Shown here one piece after another: positions 45,114 to 54,440 of a stretch of DNA of 64,000 bases. Source of the stretch: an uncultured bacterium (GTDB taxonomy: Bacteria > Pseudomonadota > Alphaproteobacteria > Sphingomonadales > Sphingomonadaceae); the NCBI GenBank assembly GCA_942636505.2, contig CALOGB020000221.1, positions 372,001 through 436,000 of the forward strand, written 5' to 3'. The notes beneath the pieces were generated by a model. That model was not told the DNA's origin. It searched no databases and was given only the letters and a program-made list of their open reading frames with translations. The position numbers were made by a program, and so were the translations under genes. Numbering within the stretch: the stretch's first letter is position 1; the number at the start of each line of letters is the position of its first letter.

Positions 45114-47240
45114 ATGCGTGGTTTTTGCTTTTCGGCGGCAGCAGTGATGCTTGCGGGTACGTCGGCCATTGCCCAAGTCGCTCCGATGACCAAAACTGAT
45201 ACGACCAAAAAGAACACCGCCGCCGACCCGTATATCTGGCTCGAGGACAAGGATGGCGCGAAGCCGTTGGCCTGGGTCGAGGCTGAGAATGCGAAGACGT
45301 TGCCGCGGCTTCAGAACGATCCGCGCTATAAGACCTTCTATGCCGAGGCGCTGGCGATCGCGTCGGCGAAGGATCGCATCCCGATGCCGAACCAGATGTT
45401 CGGGCGGATCTATAATTTCTGGCGCGATGCCGAGCATCCGCATGGGCTGTGGCGTTGGACGAGTGCGGCGGACTACGCGTCGGCGACGCCGAAATGGACG
45501 ACCGCGCTCGATCTGGATGCGCTGGGCAAGGCCGAGGGCAAGCAGTGGGTCTGGAAGGGGTCGACCTGCCTCCAGCCCGAGGAGCGGCTGTGCTTGGTCG
45601 CGCTGTCGGAAGGCGGCGAGGATGCGGTGACGTACCGCGAGTTCGACCTGTCGACCGGCGCGTTCGTAGAGGGCGGTTTCATGCTGCCGAAGTCGAAGCA
45701 GGATGCGAGCTGGGTCGACAAGGATACGCTGCTGGTCGCGCGCGACTGGGGGGCGGGGACGACGACTCAGTCGGGCTATGCGTTCGTGCTGAAGCAGGTG
45801 AAGCGCGGCCAGCCGCTGGCCTCGGCGACCGAGGTGTACCGCGGCGCGGCGACCGACCAGGGGGCGACCGGGGCGGACGTGCTGACCGACGAGAAGGGCA
45901 ACCGGCTGGTCGTGATCCAGCGGCGCAAGACGTTCTTCGGTGCGGACAAGCTGGTGTGGACGCCGGCGGGGACGCGGCCGTTGGCGTTGCCCGACCGGAC
46001 GTTTCCGGCGGGGATGATCGACGGGCAGGTGATCTTCTCGACCAGCGATCCTTGGGGCAAGATTCCCGAGGGGGCGGTTGCCTCCGCGCCGCTTGCCGAG
46101 GTGGAGAAGGGCGCGATCAACCCGACGATCGTGTTCGCGCCGGGGCCGCGCCAGTCGGTCGACGGGATGGCGCTGACCAGGTCGAAGCTGTTGCTGGTGG
46201 TGTCGGACAATGTCCGCGGGCGGGCGTCGGTCTATACGCATGGGGCGGGGGGCTGGACCGCCAAGCCGATCGCGCTGCCCGACAATGCCTCGATCGATGT
46301 CGCGAGCACGACCGATCGCAGCGACGATGCGTATCTGACGGTCACCGGGTTCCTGACACCGACCTCGCTCTATTCGCTGGATGCGGCGACGGGCGCTGCG
46401 CCGAAGCCGATCAAGACCTTGCCGGCGAAGTTCGATGCGTCGAACGATGTCGTCGAGCAGTTCGAGGCGACGTCCACCGACGGGACGAAGGTGCCGTATT
46501 TCGTGGTGCACAAAAAGGGCATTGCGCTCGACGGGACCACGCCGACGATCATGACGGCGTATGGCGGTTTCCAGGTGTCGATGACGCCGAGTTATTCGGG
46601 GAGCACCGGCAAGCTTTGGCTGGAGCGGGGCGGGTCGTATGTGCTCGCCAACATTCGTGGCGGCGGCGAGTTCGGGCCCAAGTGGCATGACGCGGGGCGG
46701 AAGACGAAGCGGCAGGTAATCTATGACGACTTTGCCGCAGTGGCGAAGGACCTGTTTGCGCGGAAGCTGACGAGCCCGGCCAAGCTGGGGATCTATGGTG
46801 GGTCGAACGGCGGGTTGCTGATGGGGGTTGAGTTCAACCAGCATCCCGACCTTTGGAAGGCGGTGACGATCCAGGTGCCGTTGCTCGACATGATCCGGTA
46901 CGAGGGGATTGCGGCTGGGGCGTCGTGGGTCGACGAATATGGGTCGGTGACGGTGCCGGCGGAAAAGGCGTTCCTCGAGACGATCTCGCCGTATCAGAAC
47001 ATCAAGAAGGGCGTCGCGTATCCGGAGCCGTATATCTGGACGACCACCAAGGATGACCGGGTCGGGCCGCAGCATGCGCGGAAATTTGCGGCGCGGTTGA
47101 AGGAATATGGGCTGCCGTATCTGTATTATGAGGACACGGCGGGTGGCCATTCGGGGGATGCGGATATCGAGCAGGGGGCTCGGTTGCAGGCTTTGCAGAT
47201 GACGTATTTTACGCAGAAGCTGGTCGGGGTGGCGAAGTAA
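45114..47240 (+). CDS. Prolyl oligopeptidase (S9A), exported
   Basis: A 708-residue enzyme with a Sec-type signal (MRGFCFSAAAVMLAGTSAIA), so periplasmic. The N-terminal beta-propeller (about 90-430) starts after DPYIWLEDKDGAKPLAWVEA. The C-terminal alpha/beta hydrolase holds the serine in YGGSNGGLLMG (about residue 563), the aspartate region TTKDDRVGPQHARKF and the histidine in GGHSGDAD. It cleaves after proline in short peptides. The ATG at 45114 follows AGGGAG; the open frame upstream is just repeat. Confidence 0.92.
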   Translation: MRGFCFSAAAVMLAGTSAIAQVAPMTKTDTTKKNTAADPYIWLEDKDGAKPLAWVEAENAKTLPRLQNDPRYKTFYAEALAIASAKDRIPMPNQMFGRIYNFWRDAEHPHGLWRWTSAADYASATPKWTTALDLDALGKAEGKQWVWKGSTCLQPEERLCLVALSEGGEDAVTYREFDLSTGAFVEGGFMLPKSKQDASWVDKDTLLVARDWGAGTTTQSGYAFVLKQVKRGQPLASATEVYRGAATDQGATGADVLTDEKGNRLVVIQRRKTFFGADKLVWTPAGTRPLALPDRTFPAGMIDGQVIFSTSDPWGKIPEGAVASAPLAEVEKGAINPTIVFAPGPRQSVDGMALTRSKLLLVVSDNVRGRASVYTHGAGGWTAKPIALPDNASIDVASTTDRSDDAYLTVTGFLTPTSLYSLDAATGAAPKPIKTLPAKFDASNDVVEQFEATSTDGTKVPYFVVHKKGIALDGTTPTIMTAYGGFQVSMTPSYSGSTGKLWLERGGSYVLANIRGGGEFGPKWHDAGRKTKRQVIYDDFAAVAKDLFARKLTSPAKLGIYGGSNGGLLMGVEFNQHPDLWKAVTIQVPLLDMIRYEGIAAGASWVDEYGSVTVPAEKAFLETISPYQNIKKGVAYPEPYIWTTTKDDRVGPQHARKFAARLKEYGLPYLYYEDTAGGHSGDADIEQGARLQALQMTYFTQKLVGVAK

Positions 47241-47250
47241 AACCTGTGAT

Positions 47251-47370
47251 CCTCCCCCGCCAAGGGGAGGTGGCAGGCATCGCCTGACGGAGGGAGAGGA
47301 AGGGGAAACCTCGGTTCCGTGTCCTCCCCCTCCGTCACCTTCGGCGCCACCTCCCCCTTGCGGGGGAGGA
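47251..47370. repeat. Inverted repeat CCTCCCCCGCCAAGG...GCGGGGGAGG
   Basis: Outer arms and an inner pair (GGTGGC/GCCACC, CCTCCGTCA/TGACGGAGG) form an extended hairpin in the convergent gap. Confidence 0.75.
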
Positions 47371-47381
47371 TCGACCGTCGA

Positions 47382-47930
47382 TCAGCGGCAGCGGACCTGG
47401 CTGTTGCTCTGCTCGACTGCACGCCCGGCGAGACCACCGGCTGCTGCACCGAGCAGCGAGCCGACGATCCGCGAACGGCCGCCGTCGATGACGTTGCCGA
47501 GGATGCCGCCGCCTGCCGCGCCGATGATCAGCCCGGTCGTGCCGTCGTTACGCTTGCAGTAATATTTGCCGTCCTGGCCGGCATAGACGCGGTCGTTGGT
47601 CGACAGCGTGCGCTCCTGGTAGTTCGGACCCGCACGGTAGTAGCGCGAGGGGTCGTAATTACCCTCGTCGCGCTCGTCCGGATACGCTTCCTGGTAGCCG
47701 CCGCTGCGATCTGGCGCGGTGCGATAGCCCCCCTGCGGCACATACCCGCCGCGATTGCGGACCGACTGGTAGCGATCGAATTCCTGGCGGAAGATCTGCA
47801 ACTCGCTGTCGAGGCGCGATTGGGCGGCGGCGAAGCGCGCGTCGTCGGCCTGCGACTGCGCGAGTGCGGGGGTGGCGGCGGAGAGGCAGGTAGCGGCGAT
47901 CAGTGCAGCCGTACCGAGAAAACGCTTCAT
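47382..47930 (-). CDS. Glycine zipper 2TM (17 kDa antigen-like) envelope protein
   Basis: A 182-residue exported protein: signal peptide ending ATPALAQ, a charged helix with RFAAAQSRLDSELQIFRQE, a Tyr/Gly/Arg-rich middle, and a C-terminal glycine zipper (LIIGAAGGGILGNVIDGG, then GSLLGAAAGGLAGRAV) as in rickettsial 17 kDa surface antigens. Four such glycine motifs suggest membrane insertion as a helical hairpin. It has no lipobox. Location: periplasm or outer membrane; role unknown. Confidence 0.85.
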   Translation of the reverse strand: MKRFLGTAALIAATCLSAATPALAQSQADDARFAAAQSRLDSELQIFRQEFDRYQSVRNRGGYVPQGGYRTAPDRSGGYQEAYPDERDEGNYDPSRYYRAGPNYQERTLSTNDRVYAGQDGKYYCKRNDGTTGLIIGAAGGGILGNVIDGGRSRIVGSLLGAAAGGLAGRAVEQSNSQVRCR

Positions 47931-48007
47931 GATCCGGGTCCTTCTAAAAGGTCACAACGAGAGTGGGCGGCAGCATCGCGCCACCGCCCACTCGATTTCA
48001 AGACTTA

Positions 48008-48295
48008 TCAGCGGCAGATCTGCACGCGGCGGTTGTGGCGCCATTCGGTGCGGCAGCGGCGGTTGTTGTTCCAGTTGCGACGATCGTGGTCGCGACCACG
48101 ATAGCGACGGTTGTCGTGACGATCGCCGCGGTGGTCGTTGTGGCGATAGTCGCGGCGGTCGCCACGATGGTCACCGCGGTGATCGTTGTCGCGATACTGC
48201 TGGCTGTACCCGCGCTGTGCTTCTGCGGGAGCGGCGGCGCCGAGGCCGAGCGTTGCGAAGGCCAACCCGGCGGCGATGAGATGCGTAAACTTCAT
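48008..48295 (-). CDS. Small exported His/Arg/Asp-rich protein
   Basis: A 95-residue protein with a signal peptide ending APAEA. The mature part is highly repetitive in D-H-R-G-N-Y (runs such as DNDHRGDHRGDRRDYRHNDH) and ends CRTEWRHNRRVQIC, giving two cysteines 12 residues apart. Such proteins may bind metal or RNA-like polyanions, or resemble the RcnB group; I cannot decide. GAGAGGAC lies before the ATG. It may share regulation with the preceding glycine-zipper gene, which is downstream. Confidence 0.75.
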   Translation of the reverse strand: MKFTHLIAAGLAFATLGLGAAAPAEAQRGYSQQYRDNDHRGDHRGDRRDYRHNDHRGDRHDNRRYRGRDHDRRNWNNNRRCRTEWRHNRRVQICR

Positions 48296-48424
48296 GAGAT
48301 GTCCTCTCGAACCCGACAATCAGGATGCGACGTTGATACGGCTATCGAGAGACATCGTTCCTGAACGGGGTTGTCGGCTGGCGTACAGGTTGGGCGGGCC
48401 AGCCGGGGATCGGTTAGCCCTATG

Positions 48425-48718
48425 TTAGCTGGGGAGGCCCTCGATCACGAACACGCGGTAGTCGGCGCCCTTGAGGCGGTGCTGCAACGCGTCCTGATAG
48501 GCCGGGCTGTCATACCAGGCGTGCGCCTCGGCCACGTCCGGGAATTCGAGGATCACGGCGCCCTCGACAGCCTGACCTTCGAGCGTCTCGACAGCACCGT
48601 AGAACGCCAGTGGCTTCAGCGTGCGGCCTTCGCGGGCCAGGGGCGCCTTGGCCTGATATTGCTTCATCTCTTCGGCATCGGTGACTTCGTTGCGCACGAA
48701 TACGACATAGGCGGTCAT
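48425..48718 (-). CDS. DUF1330 family protein
   Basis: A 97-residue dimeric alpha-beta barrel of the DUF1330 family: YVVFVRNEVTDAEEMKQYQA, VILEFPDVAEAHAWYDSPAY and QDALQHRLKGADYRVFVIEG. The family fold resembles monooxygenase-like barrels; no reaction is established. It starts 40 bases after the GH29 stop and may be a read-through extension of the glycoside hydrolase operon, without a clear functional link. Confidence 0.88.
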   Translation of the reverse strand: MTAYVVFVRNEVTDAEEMKQYQAKAPLAREGRTLKPLAFYGAVETLEGQAVEGAVILEFPDVAEAHAWYDSPAYQDALQHRLKGADYRVFVIEGLPS

Positions 48719-48758
48719 CAACATTCTCCTTCTGCGGCGGCAGATATACCTGTGCCCG

Positions 48759-50684
48759 TCATAATGCGCCTGGTTTCGGCCTGAACGCGCCGAGGCCGGC
48801 GATCGCCAGCCGCTGTGCGGGGATTGCGGTTTCGGCGAACGAGAATCGTAGGTAGCGCGCTGAGGTCGGTCGGGCGAAGGCGATGCGCTGGGCGGCGAGC
48901 GCGTAGGCGATGTTGGGGAGTTCGCCCTTGGCGATGTCCTGCCACGTCTTGCCATCGGTGCTCGCTTCGACCCGGTAGCCTTTCGGCGGGGCGGTGTTCG
49001 CCATTACCGCGCGCGACGGGATCAGGACGAAGCCGGCGAGTGTCTCGGTCGCGGCGAGGTCGATCGTGACCGAGGCGGGTGTGCCGGGCGCAGGGGCGGG
49101 CATGGTCCAGGAGGTCGCGCTGTCGTCGTCGAGTAGTGCCTTGGCACCCGGCGCAGTGGCGGTGACGATCGACCAGCGGCTGGTGACGACCGTGGTAGTG
49201 TCGGTGTTGCGGACCGGGGCGACGGGAGCGGGCGCGACCTGGCGGAACAGCGCGACTTCGGTGATCGCTGGGCAGGCGGTGCCTTCGACGATCCGCAGGC
49301 GGAGGCGGCGGGGGGCGATCGGCGTGTCCAGGCGGACGATCCGTTGCGAGCCGATTCCCGAATGCTCGGCGAGCTTGCGCCATTGTCCGCCGATCTCGGC
49401 GTCGATCGCAAACCGGGTCACGCGGATGCCGAGTGGGAGATACTCGCGGAGCCGAATCAGGTCGAACGATCGGCCCGGCGGGAGGTCTAGCGTCAGCGTC
49501 GGGGTGGTGACGGCGTCGGGCGTCGACCAATAGGTGTCGCGGTTGCCGTCGAGCACCGTGCTGGCCGCATAGGTCTTCCCGCGGACGTGGCTCGCCGATG
49601 CCACGGCGCCCTTGGCGAGATCGGTGGCGAAGGTCGCGGCCTGCGCCGTGCCGAACGACTTCAGCGTCTCGACGTCGATGTCGGCGAGGCGGCCGCGACG
49701 GTCGGGCGGCAGGTTGAGGTTGAGGTTGGTGCCGCGACCGACCGACTCGTCGTGTAGCTTGACCAGGCGCGCGGGCGTCTTGACCTTCGAATCCTCGTCG
49801 GCGTGGTAGAACCAGCCGGGCCGGATCGAGACGTCGGTTTCCGCTGGCCACCAGAGCGGCGCGCCGCGCACGCCCGAATTGCCCTCGGACTGGACATAGG
49901 GATGGTTCGGCATGGTCGGCCAGCACGGATCGCCGGCGACGCCATCCTCGTTCCCGACCCAGCGCAGGTCCGCGCCGAGTGGGTCGAAGGTGCAGGCCAT
50001 CGGCTGATGCTCATGGACCAGCGCGACGATCGACGGCCAGTTATAGTATTTGGGCGCGTCGATCTTCCGTGTGTCGCGCGCGCCGCCGTAATAGCCGTCG
50101 CCGCCGTTCGCGCCGTCGAACCAGAATTCGAACAACGGGCCGTAGCGGGTGCAGAGCTCGACCACCTGCTTGCGGAAATACTCGACATAGGCCGGGCGAC
50201 CATAGTCGGCGTGATTGCGATCCCAGGGCGAGAGATACAGGCCGAAATCGAGCCCGGCACGACGGGTGGCGCGTTCCATCTCGCCGACGATGTCGCCCTT
50301 GCCGTCCTTGTAGGGGCTGTTGCGGATGCAGTGTTCGGTCAGCATCGTCGGCCAGAGGCAGAAGCCGTCATGGTGCTTGGCGGTGAGGATGATGCCGCGC
50401 ATGCCGCCCGCCTTGGCCGCGGCGACGATCTGGTCGGGCGAGAAATCGGTCGGGTCGAAGAGCTTCGGATCCTCGTCGCCATAGCCCCATTCGCGATCGG
50501 TGAAGGTGTTGATCGAAAAATGGACGAACGCGTATTGCTCGCGCGCGTGCCAGGCGAGTTGGCGCTTCGAGGGCGTCGCGCCCCAGGGTTTCGGCGCGGT
50601 GTCGCGGTCGGCACCGATCGCGGGCGTGGCGGTGGCGGCAAGACCCGAGGCGAGCAGCAGGCGGCGGGAAACTTCGGTCATCAT
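48759..50684 (-). CDS. GH29 alpha-L-fucosidase with F5/8-type C domains
   Basis: A 641-residue exported enzyme. Residues 30-340 are the GH29 barrel: HFSINTFTDREWGYG, TAKHHDGFCLWP, and the nucleophile D190 in FEFWFDGANG. Two discoidin/CBM32-like beta-sandwiches follow (about 370-490 and 510-640, the second with GYRVEASTDGKTWQDIAKGE). The SRRLLLASG N-terminus resembles a Tat signal. It should release alpha-fucose, here plausibly core alpha-1,3-fucose or the fucose of plant antennae. It lies 16 bases after the GH92 stop and is the last gene of the operon. Confidence 0.9.
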   Translation of the reverse strand: MMTEVSRRLLLASGLAATATPAIGADRDTAPKPWGATPSKRQLAWHAREQYAFVHFSINTFTDREWGYGDEDPKLFDPTDFSPDQIVAAAKAGGMRGIILTAKHHDGFCLWPTMLTEHCIRNSPYKDGKGDIVGEMERATRRAGLDFGLYLSPWDRNHADYGRPAYVEYFRKQVVELCTRYGPLFEFWFDGANGGDGYYGGARDTRKIDAPKYYNWPSIVALVHEHQPMACTFDPLGADLRWVGNEDGVAGDPCWPTMPNHPYVQSEGNSGVRGAPLWWPAETDVSIRPGWFYHADEDSKVKTPARLVKLHDESVGRGTNLNLNLPPDRRGRLADIDVETLKSFGTAQAATFATDLAKGAVASASHVRGKTYAASTVLDGNRDTYWSTPDAVTTPTLTLDLPPGRSFDLIRLREYLPLGIRVTRFAIDAEIGGQWRKLAEHSGIGSQRIVRLDTPIAPRRLRLRIVEGTACPAITEVALFRQVAPAPVAPVRNTDTTTVVTSRWSIVTATAPGAKALLDDDSATSWTMPAPAPGTPASVTIDLAATETLAGFVLIPSRAVMANTAPPKGYRVEASTDGKTWQDIAKGELPNIAYALAAQRIAFARPTSARYLRFSFAETAIPAQRLAIAGLGAFRPKPGAL

Positions 50685-50700
50685 CGTCTCCGGGAGGGTG

Positions 50701-52998
50701 TCAGGCAGCGGGCTGGCCGAACGAGGGCGGTCGGTCGGCGAGCTTCGCGCCGAATGCAGGGTTCGGCGTGGCGGACATCGTGAAGCGGAGCGTGCCGCCA
50801 GCCGCGAGATCGGCATGCGATATCCAGCTTTTGATCCACGGCTTGCCGTTCCACTGGACCGCCGCGACATAGGGCGTGTCGGCGCGGTTGCCGGGGGCTT
50901 CGACGACCAGCTTGCGACCCTTGCCGACGCGGACCTCGGCGTGGGTGAACAGCGGCGAGCCTAACACGTACACTGCGGCGACCGGATCGACCGGATAGAA
51001 CCCGAGTGCGGACATCACGAACCACGCGCTCATCTGGCCGCAATCGTCGTTGCCGATGATCCCGTCGGGCGCGTTGCGGTACATCGTGTCGAGCAGCTTG
51101 CGGACCAGTGCCTGCGTCTTCCACGGCTGGCCGACATAGGCGTAGAGATACGGCACATGCTGATCGGGTTCGTTGCCGTGCGCATATTGGCCGAGCAGCC
51201 CGGAGATGTCGGGCGGCGCGTCCTTCGGGAGCGTCGACGGCGCGGCGAACAGCGCATCGAGCCTGGCGGCGAACTTCGCGTCGCCGCCGAAATGCGCGAT
51301 CTGACCATAGAGGTCGTGCTGGTTCAGGAAGGTCGTCTGCCAGCCATTCGCTTCGGTATAATCGCGATAGCGCTTGGTGTGGCCGAGCTGGATCGGGTCG
51401 TAGGGCGTCAGCCAGCTGCCGTCGGTGAGCTTTGGTCGCGCGAGGCCGATCGCGGGATCGAGCACGTTGCGGTAGTTGCGGCTGCGGAGACGCAGGCGAT
51501 CGGCGTCGTCTTTCGCGCCGGCCTTCTGCGCGAGCGTCGCCATCGCCCAGTCGTCATAGGCGTATTCCTGAGTCCGGCTGACCGACTCGTCTACTACGTC
51601 CGCGGGAAGATAGCCGCGTTCGATGTACGTGCCCCGCGCGCGGCTGTTGACCAAATCGGGAGCGGCGGGATCGAATGCGCGCGTTCGGATCGCGGGCCAT
51701 GCGGCGGCATAGTCGGCGTCGATGCCCTTTGCCGCGGCCTCGGCCATGATCGCGACCGAGTGCCAGCCGATCATCGTGCCGGTCTCGACCCCCTGGAGCG
51801 GCCAGCAGGGTGGGCCGTACGCGCTTTGCTGCGTCTGGCGGATCAGGTCGCGCACCAGCGACTTCGCGCGGTCGGGCGCGACCAAAGTCAGTAGCGGGTG
51901 GAGCGTGCGATACGTGTCCCAGGTCGAATAGGTGCTGTACGCCTGCTCGCCGGCGGGCACGCTGTGGACCTCGCGATCGAGCCCGATATAGCGGCCGTCG
52001 ACGTCGGAGAAGAGCGTCGGCGCGATCATCGCGTGGTAGAGCGCGGTGGTCATGATGACGCGGGCGTCGTCGGTGCCGCCCTCGACCTTCACCACCTTCA
52101 GCGTGTCCGCCCAGTTGCGAATAGCCTGGCGTCGCGCGACGTCGAACTCGCGGAAATAGGATGCGGCGAGGTTGGTGCGCGCGCCCGCCATGTCGACGGC
52201 GGAGACGGCGGTGCGGACGACGATCGGTACGGCGCCTGCGTTGTCGTAATGCAGCACCGCGCGGACGCGGTCGGCGGTGACGATCGCGCCGTTGACGCTT
52301 TGCTCGCCGGCGTAGAGCGTGATCCGGTCGGGTTTAGGGGACACGTGCATCGCGAAATGGATGCGGCGGCCCTTTGCCCAGCGGAACGTGCGGCGGCTGC
52401 CGGTGAGAGTGCCGTCGGTATCTAGCTCGATCCGGCTCTCGTCGATCAGCGGACCTTCGCCGGCGCGGCTGTCGCGGTAGTTTCCGAGGTCGACCAGGAG
52501 ATGGCCGGGGCCGGCGGGGAAGTGATGACGCTGCCACCCGACGCGCGTCTCCGCGGTCAGTTCGGAGCGGACGCCGTTGCCGAGCGTGACGGCGTAATGG
52601 CCGGGCTCGGTTACCTCTTGCGTGTAAGTCTGGCGATAGCCTTCGCCGGGCTTGTCGGGTGCGCCGGGCAACAGCTTGACCGCGCCGCGACCGGGGACGA
52701 CCAGCACGTCCATCAGGTCGGCGATACCGGTGCCCGACAGATGCGTGTGCGAGAAGCCCATCATGGTCGGGTCGCCGTGATGATAGCCAGAGCAGTTCGC
52801 CCAATTCTCGGTATCGGTGTCTGGGCTGACCTGGACCATCCCGAACGGCATCGTCGCGCCGGGATAGGTATGGCCGTCGCCGCCGGTGCCGATCCAGAGG
52901 TTGGGCGCGGCCTTTGCGGACCGTGCGGCGGCGGGGATCGCGCCTGTGATGGCCAGCGCACCGCTGGAGCCGAGCAGGGCGCGTCGGGTGATCTTCAT
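50701..52998 (-). CDS. GH92 exo-alpha-mannosidase
   Basis: A 765-residue calcium-dependent exo-mannosidase. N-terminal beta-sandwich: GTGGDGHTYPGATMPFGMVQ and SPDTDTENWANCSGYHHGD. Catalytic (alpha/alpha)6 barrel: STYSTWDTYRTLHPL and GIIGNDDCGQMSAWFVMSAL, holding the general-base aspartates. The usual NEPSHH reads NEPDQH, keeping the proposed acid glutamate. TRRALLGSSG resembles a Tat signal. GH92 enzymes take alpha-1,2/1,3-mannoses from N-glycans. The ATG overlaps the GH125 stop (ATGA). In X. campestris the GH92 enzyme NixK acts first on the alpha-1,3-mannose. Confidence 0.92.
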   Translation of the reverse strand: MKITRRALLGSSGALAITGAIPAAARSAKAAPNLWIGTGGDGHTYPGATMPFGMVQVSPDTDTENWANCSGYHHGDPTMMGFSHTHLSGTGIADLMDVLVVPGRGAVKLLPGAPDKPGEGYRQTYTQEVTEPGHYAVTLGNGVRSELTAETRVGWQRHHFPAGPGHLLVDLGNYRDSRAGEGPLIDESRIELDTDGTLTGSRRTFRWAKGRRIHFAMHVSPKPDRITLYAGEQSVNGAIVTADRVRAVLHYDNAGAVPIVVRTAVSAVDMAGARTNLAASYFREFDVARRQAIRNWADTLKVVKVEGGTDDARVIMTTALYHAMIAPTLFSDVDGRYIGLDREVHSVPAGEQAYSTYSTWDTYRTLHPLLTLVAPDRAKSLVRDLIRQTQQSAYGPPCWPLQGVETGTMIGWHSVAIMAEAAAKGIDADYAAAWPAIRTRAFDPAAPDLVNSRARGTYIERGYLPADVVDESVSRTQEYAYDDWAMATLAQKAGAKDDADRLRLRSRNYRNVLDPAIGLARPKLTDGSWLTPYDPIQLGHTKRYRDYTEANGWQTTFLNQHDLYGQIAHFGGDAKFAARLDALFAAPSTLPKDAPPDISGLLGQYAHGNEPDQHVPYLYAYVGQPWKTQALVRKLLDTMYRNAPDGIIGNDDCGQMSAWFVMSALGFYPVDPVAAVYVLGSPLFTHAEVRVGKGRKLVVEAPGNRADTPYVAAVQWNGKPWIKSWISHADLAAGGTLRFTMSATPNPAFGAKLADRPPSFGQPAA

Positions 52999-54440
52999 AG
53001 TGCGCTCGCCAATAGTGCGGGGCGGGTGTTCGCAAGCTGAACGATCAGTTCCCCGAACAGGCCGTTGGCCCAGGCGAACCAGGACCGCGTGAACTTGGCG
53101 GGATCGTCCTTGTCGAACGCTTCGTGGATGAAGCCGGTGTCGGCATCGGTGTCGCGCAGCATCCGCAGGCACGCGCGGACGGTCGCGTCGTCGGCGCCCG
53201 CCAGCGCGCGGACGATCAGCGACATCGGCCAGATCTGGCCGAGCCCGACATGCGGTCCGCCGATGCCCTCGGCCTTGGCGCCCTTGAAGAAATACGGGTT
53301 TGCGTAGCTCCAGGCTGCATCGGCCGTGCGGCGCCAGAGCGGATCGGTGGCGGGGACGCAGCCCATATAGGCGAGGGCGGAGAGCGACGGCACGTTGGCG
53401 TCGTCCATGAAGACGGCATTGCCGAAGCCGTCGACTTCGAAAGCCCAGACCTCGCTGCCGTCGCGCAGGCGCATCCGGCCGTGCGCGATGAGGGCGGCCT
53501 CGACCTCGTTCGCTAGCGCGGTGGCATCGGCGGCGAGCGCGGTGTCGTGGCGCGTTTCGTTGGCGACGACCGCGAGCTCACGCAAGGTGGTGACCGCGAA
53601 CAGGTTGGACGGGATCAGATACGGGTAGACGCAGGCATCGTCCGAGGGGCGGAAGCCGCACTGGATCAGGCCGTTGGGCTTGCCGGGATTGCCCCAGCCT
53701 TCGAGCGCCATCGTCTCGGTGTTGCGGTTCGAGGATCGCAGGAAGCTGTAGGGGCCGCGACCGTCCTTGCGCTGTTGCTCGCGGTAGGTGCGGATGCTCG
53801 CGCGCGCCGCCTCGGCCCAGGTCGCATCGAACGGCGTCGCGTCGTGCGTCGCCTGCCAATAGCCGTAAGCGAGCCGCATCGGATAGCAGAGCGAGTCGAT
53901 CTCCCATTTGCGTTCCGCGACGCCGGGTTTCATCTCGGTCTGGTCCTTGAGGGCCCAACTGAGATCGGTCTTCGCGGTCGGGCTTTCCATGAACGCGTTG
54001 GCGTAGGGGTCGATCAGGATCGAGCGCGACTGGCGCGCGATGAGCCCGCGGAAGAGCGTGCGTAGCGCCGGATCTTCGCGGACGAGATGCAGGTAAGGGC
54101 GAAGCTGCGCGGAGCTATCGCGGAGCCAGAGGCAGGGGATGTCGCCGGTGATGACGAACGCGTCGGGCGCGCCGCCTATGGTCGACATGCGGACGGTGGT
54201 GTCGAGCGTGTTCGGATAGCAGTTGCCGAACATCCAGCGGAGCTTCGGGTCGCCGATCCGGGCCGAGACGCGCGCGATCTCGCGTTCGACCGAGCGGCTG
54301 ATGAAGTTGCGGTCGGCGAGTGCAGGGCGCTTGCTCGGCAGCGAGGGGCGGGCGGCGAAGGCGGGCGTGCCGACGAGCGCGAGGCCCCCGGCTACACCGC
54401 CCGCCATGACGGTGCGGCGGTCCATGGTCGAAGCGCTCAC
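52995..54440 (-). CDS. GH125 exo-alpha-1,6-mannosidase
   Basis: A 481-residue enzyme. Family motifs: PCLWLRDSSAQLRPYLHL, IDSLCYPMRLAYGYWQ, SDDACVYPYLIPSNLFA and GIGGPHVGLGQIWPMS. GH125 members remove non-reducing alpha-1,6-mannose; NixL of X. campestris takes it from the trimmed plant core. The N-terminus carries DRRTVMAGGVAGGLALVG, a Tat-like signal. The GTG at 54440 overlaps the GH3 stop (GTGA) with GGAG about eight bases upstream; an ATG at 54425 would start at MDRRTV. Confidence 0.9.
   Translation of the reverse strand: MSASTMDRRTVMAGGVAGGLALVGTPAFAARPSLPSKRPALADRNFISRSVEREIARVSARIGDPKLRWMFGNCYPNTLDTTVRMSTIGGAPDAFVITGDIPCLWLRDSSAQLRPYLHLVREDPALRTLFRGLIARQSRSILIDPYANAFMESPTAKTDLSWALKDQTEMKPGVAERKWEIDSLCYPMRLAYGYWQATHDATPFDATWAEAARASIRTYREQQRKDGRGPYSFLRSSNRNTETMALEGWGNPGKPNGLIQCGFRPSDDACVYPYLIPSNLFAVTTLRELAVVANETRHDTALAADATALANEVEAALIAHGRMRLRDGSEVWAFEVDGFGNAVFMDDANVPSLSALAYMGCVPATDPLWRRTADAAWSYANPYFFKGAKAEGIGGPHVGLGQIWPMSLIVRALAGADDATVRACLRMLRDTDADTGFIHEAFDKDDPAKFTRSWFAWANGLFGELIVQLANTRPALLASAL

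Noticed and set aside
44973..47150. 725-codon minus-strand frame opposite the prolyl oligopeptidase
   Set aside because: Arg/Pro/His-rich shadow; no domain; the plus-strand gene has a complete catalytic triad.
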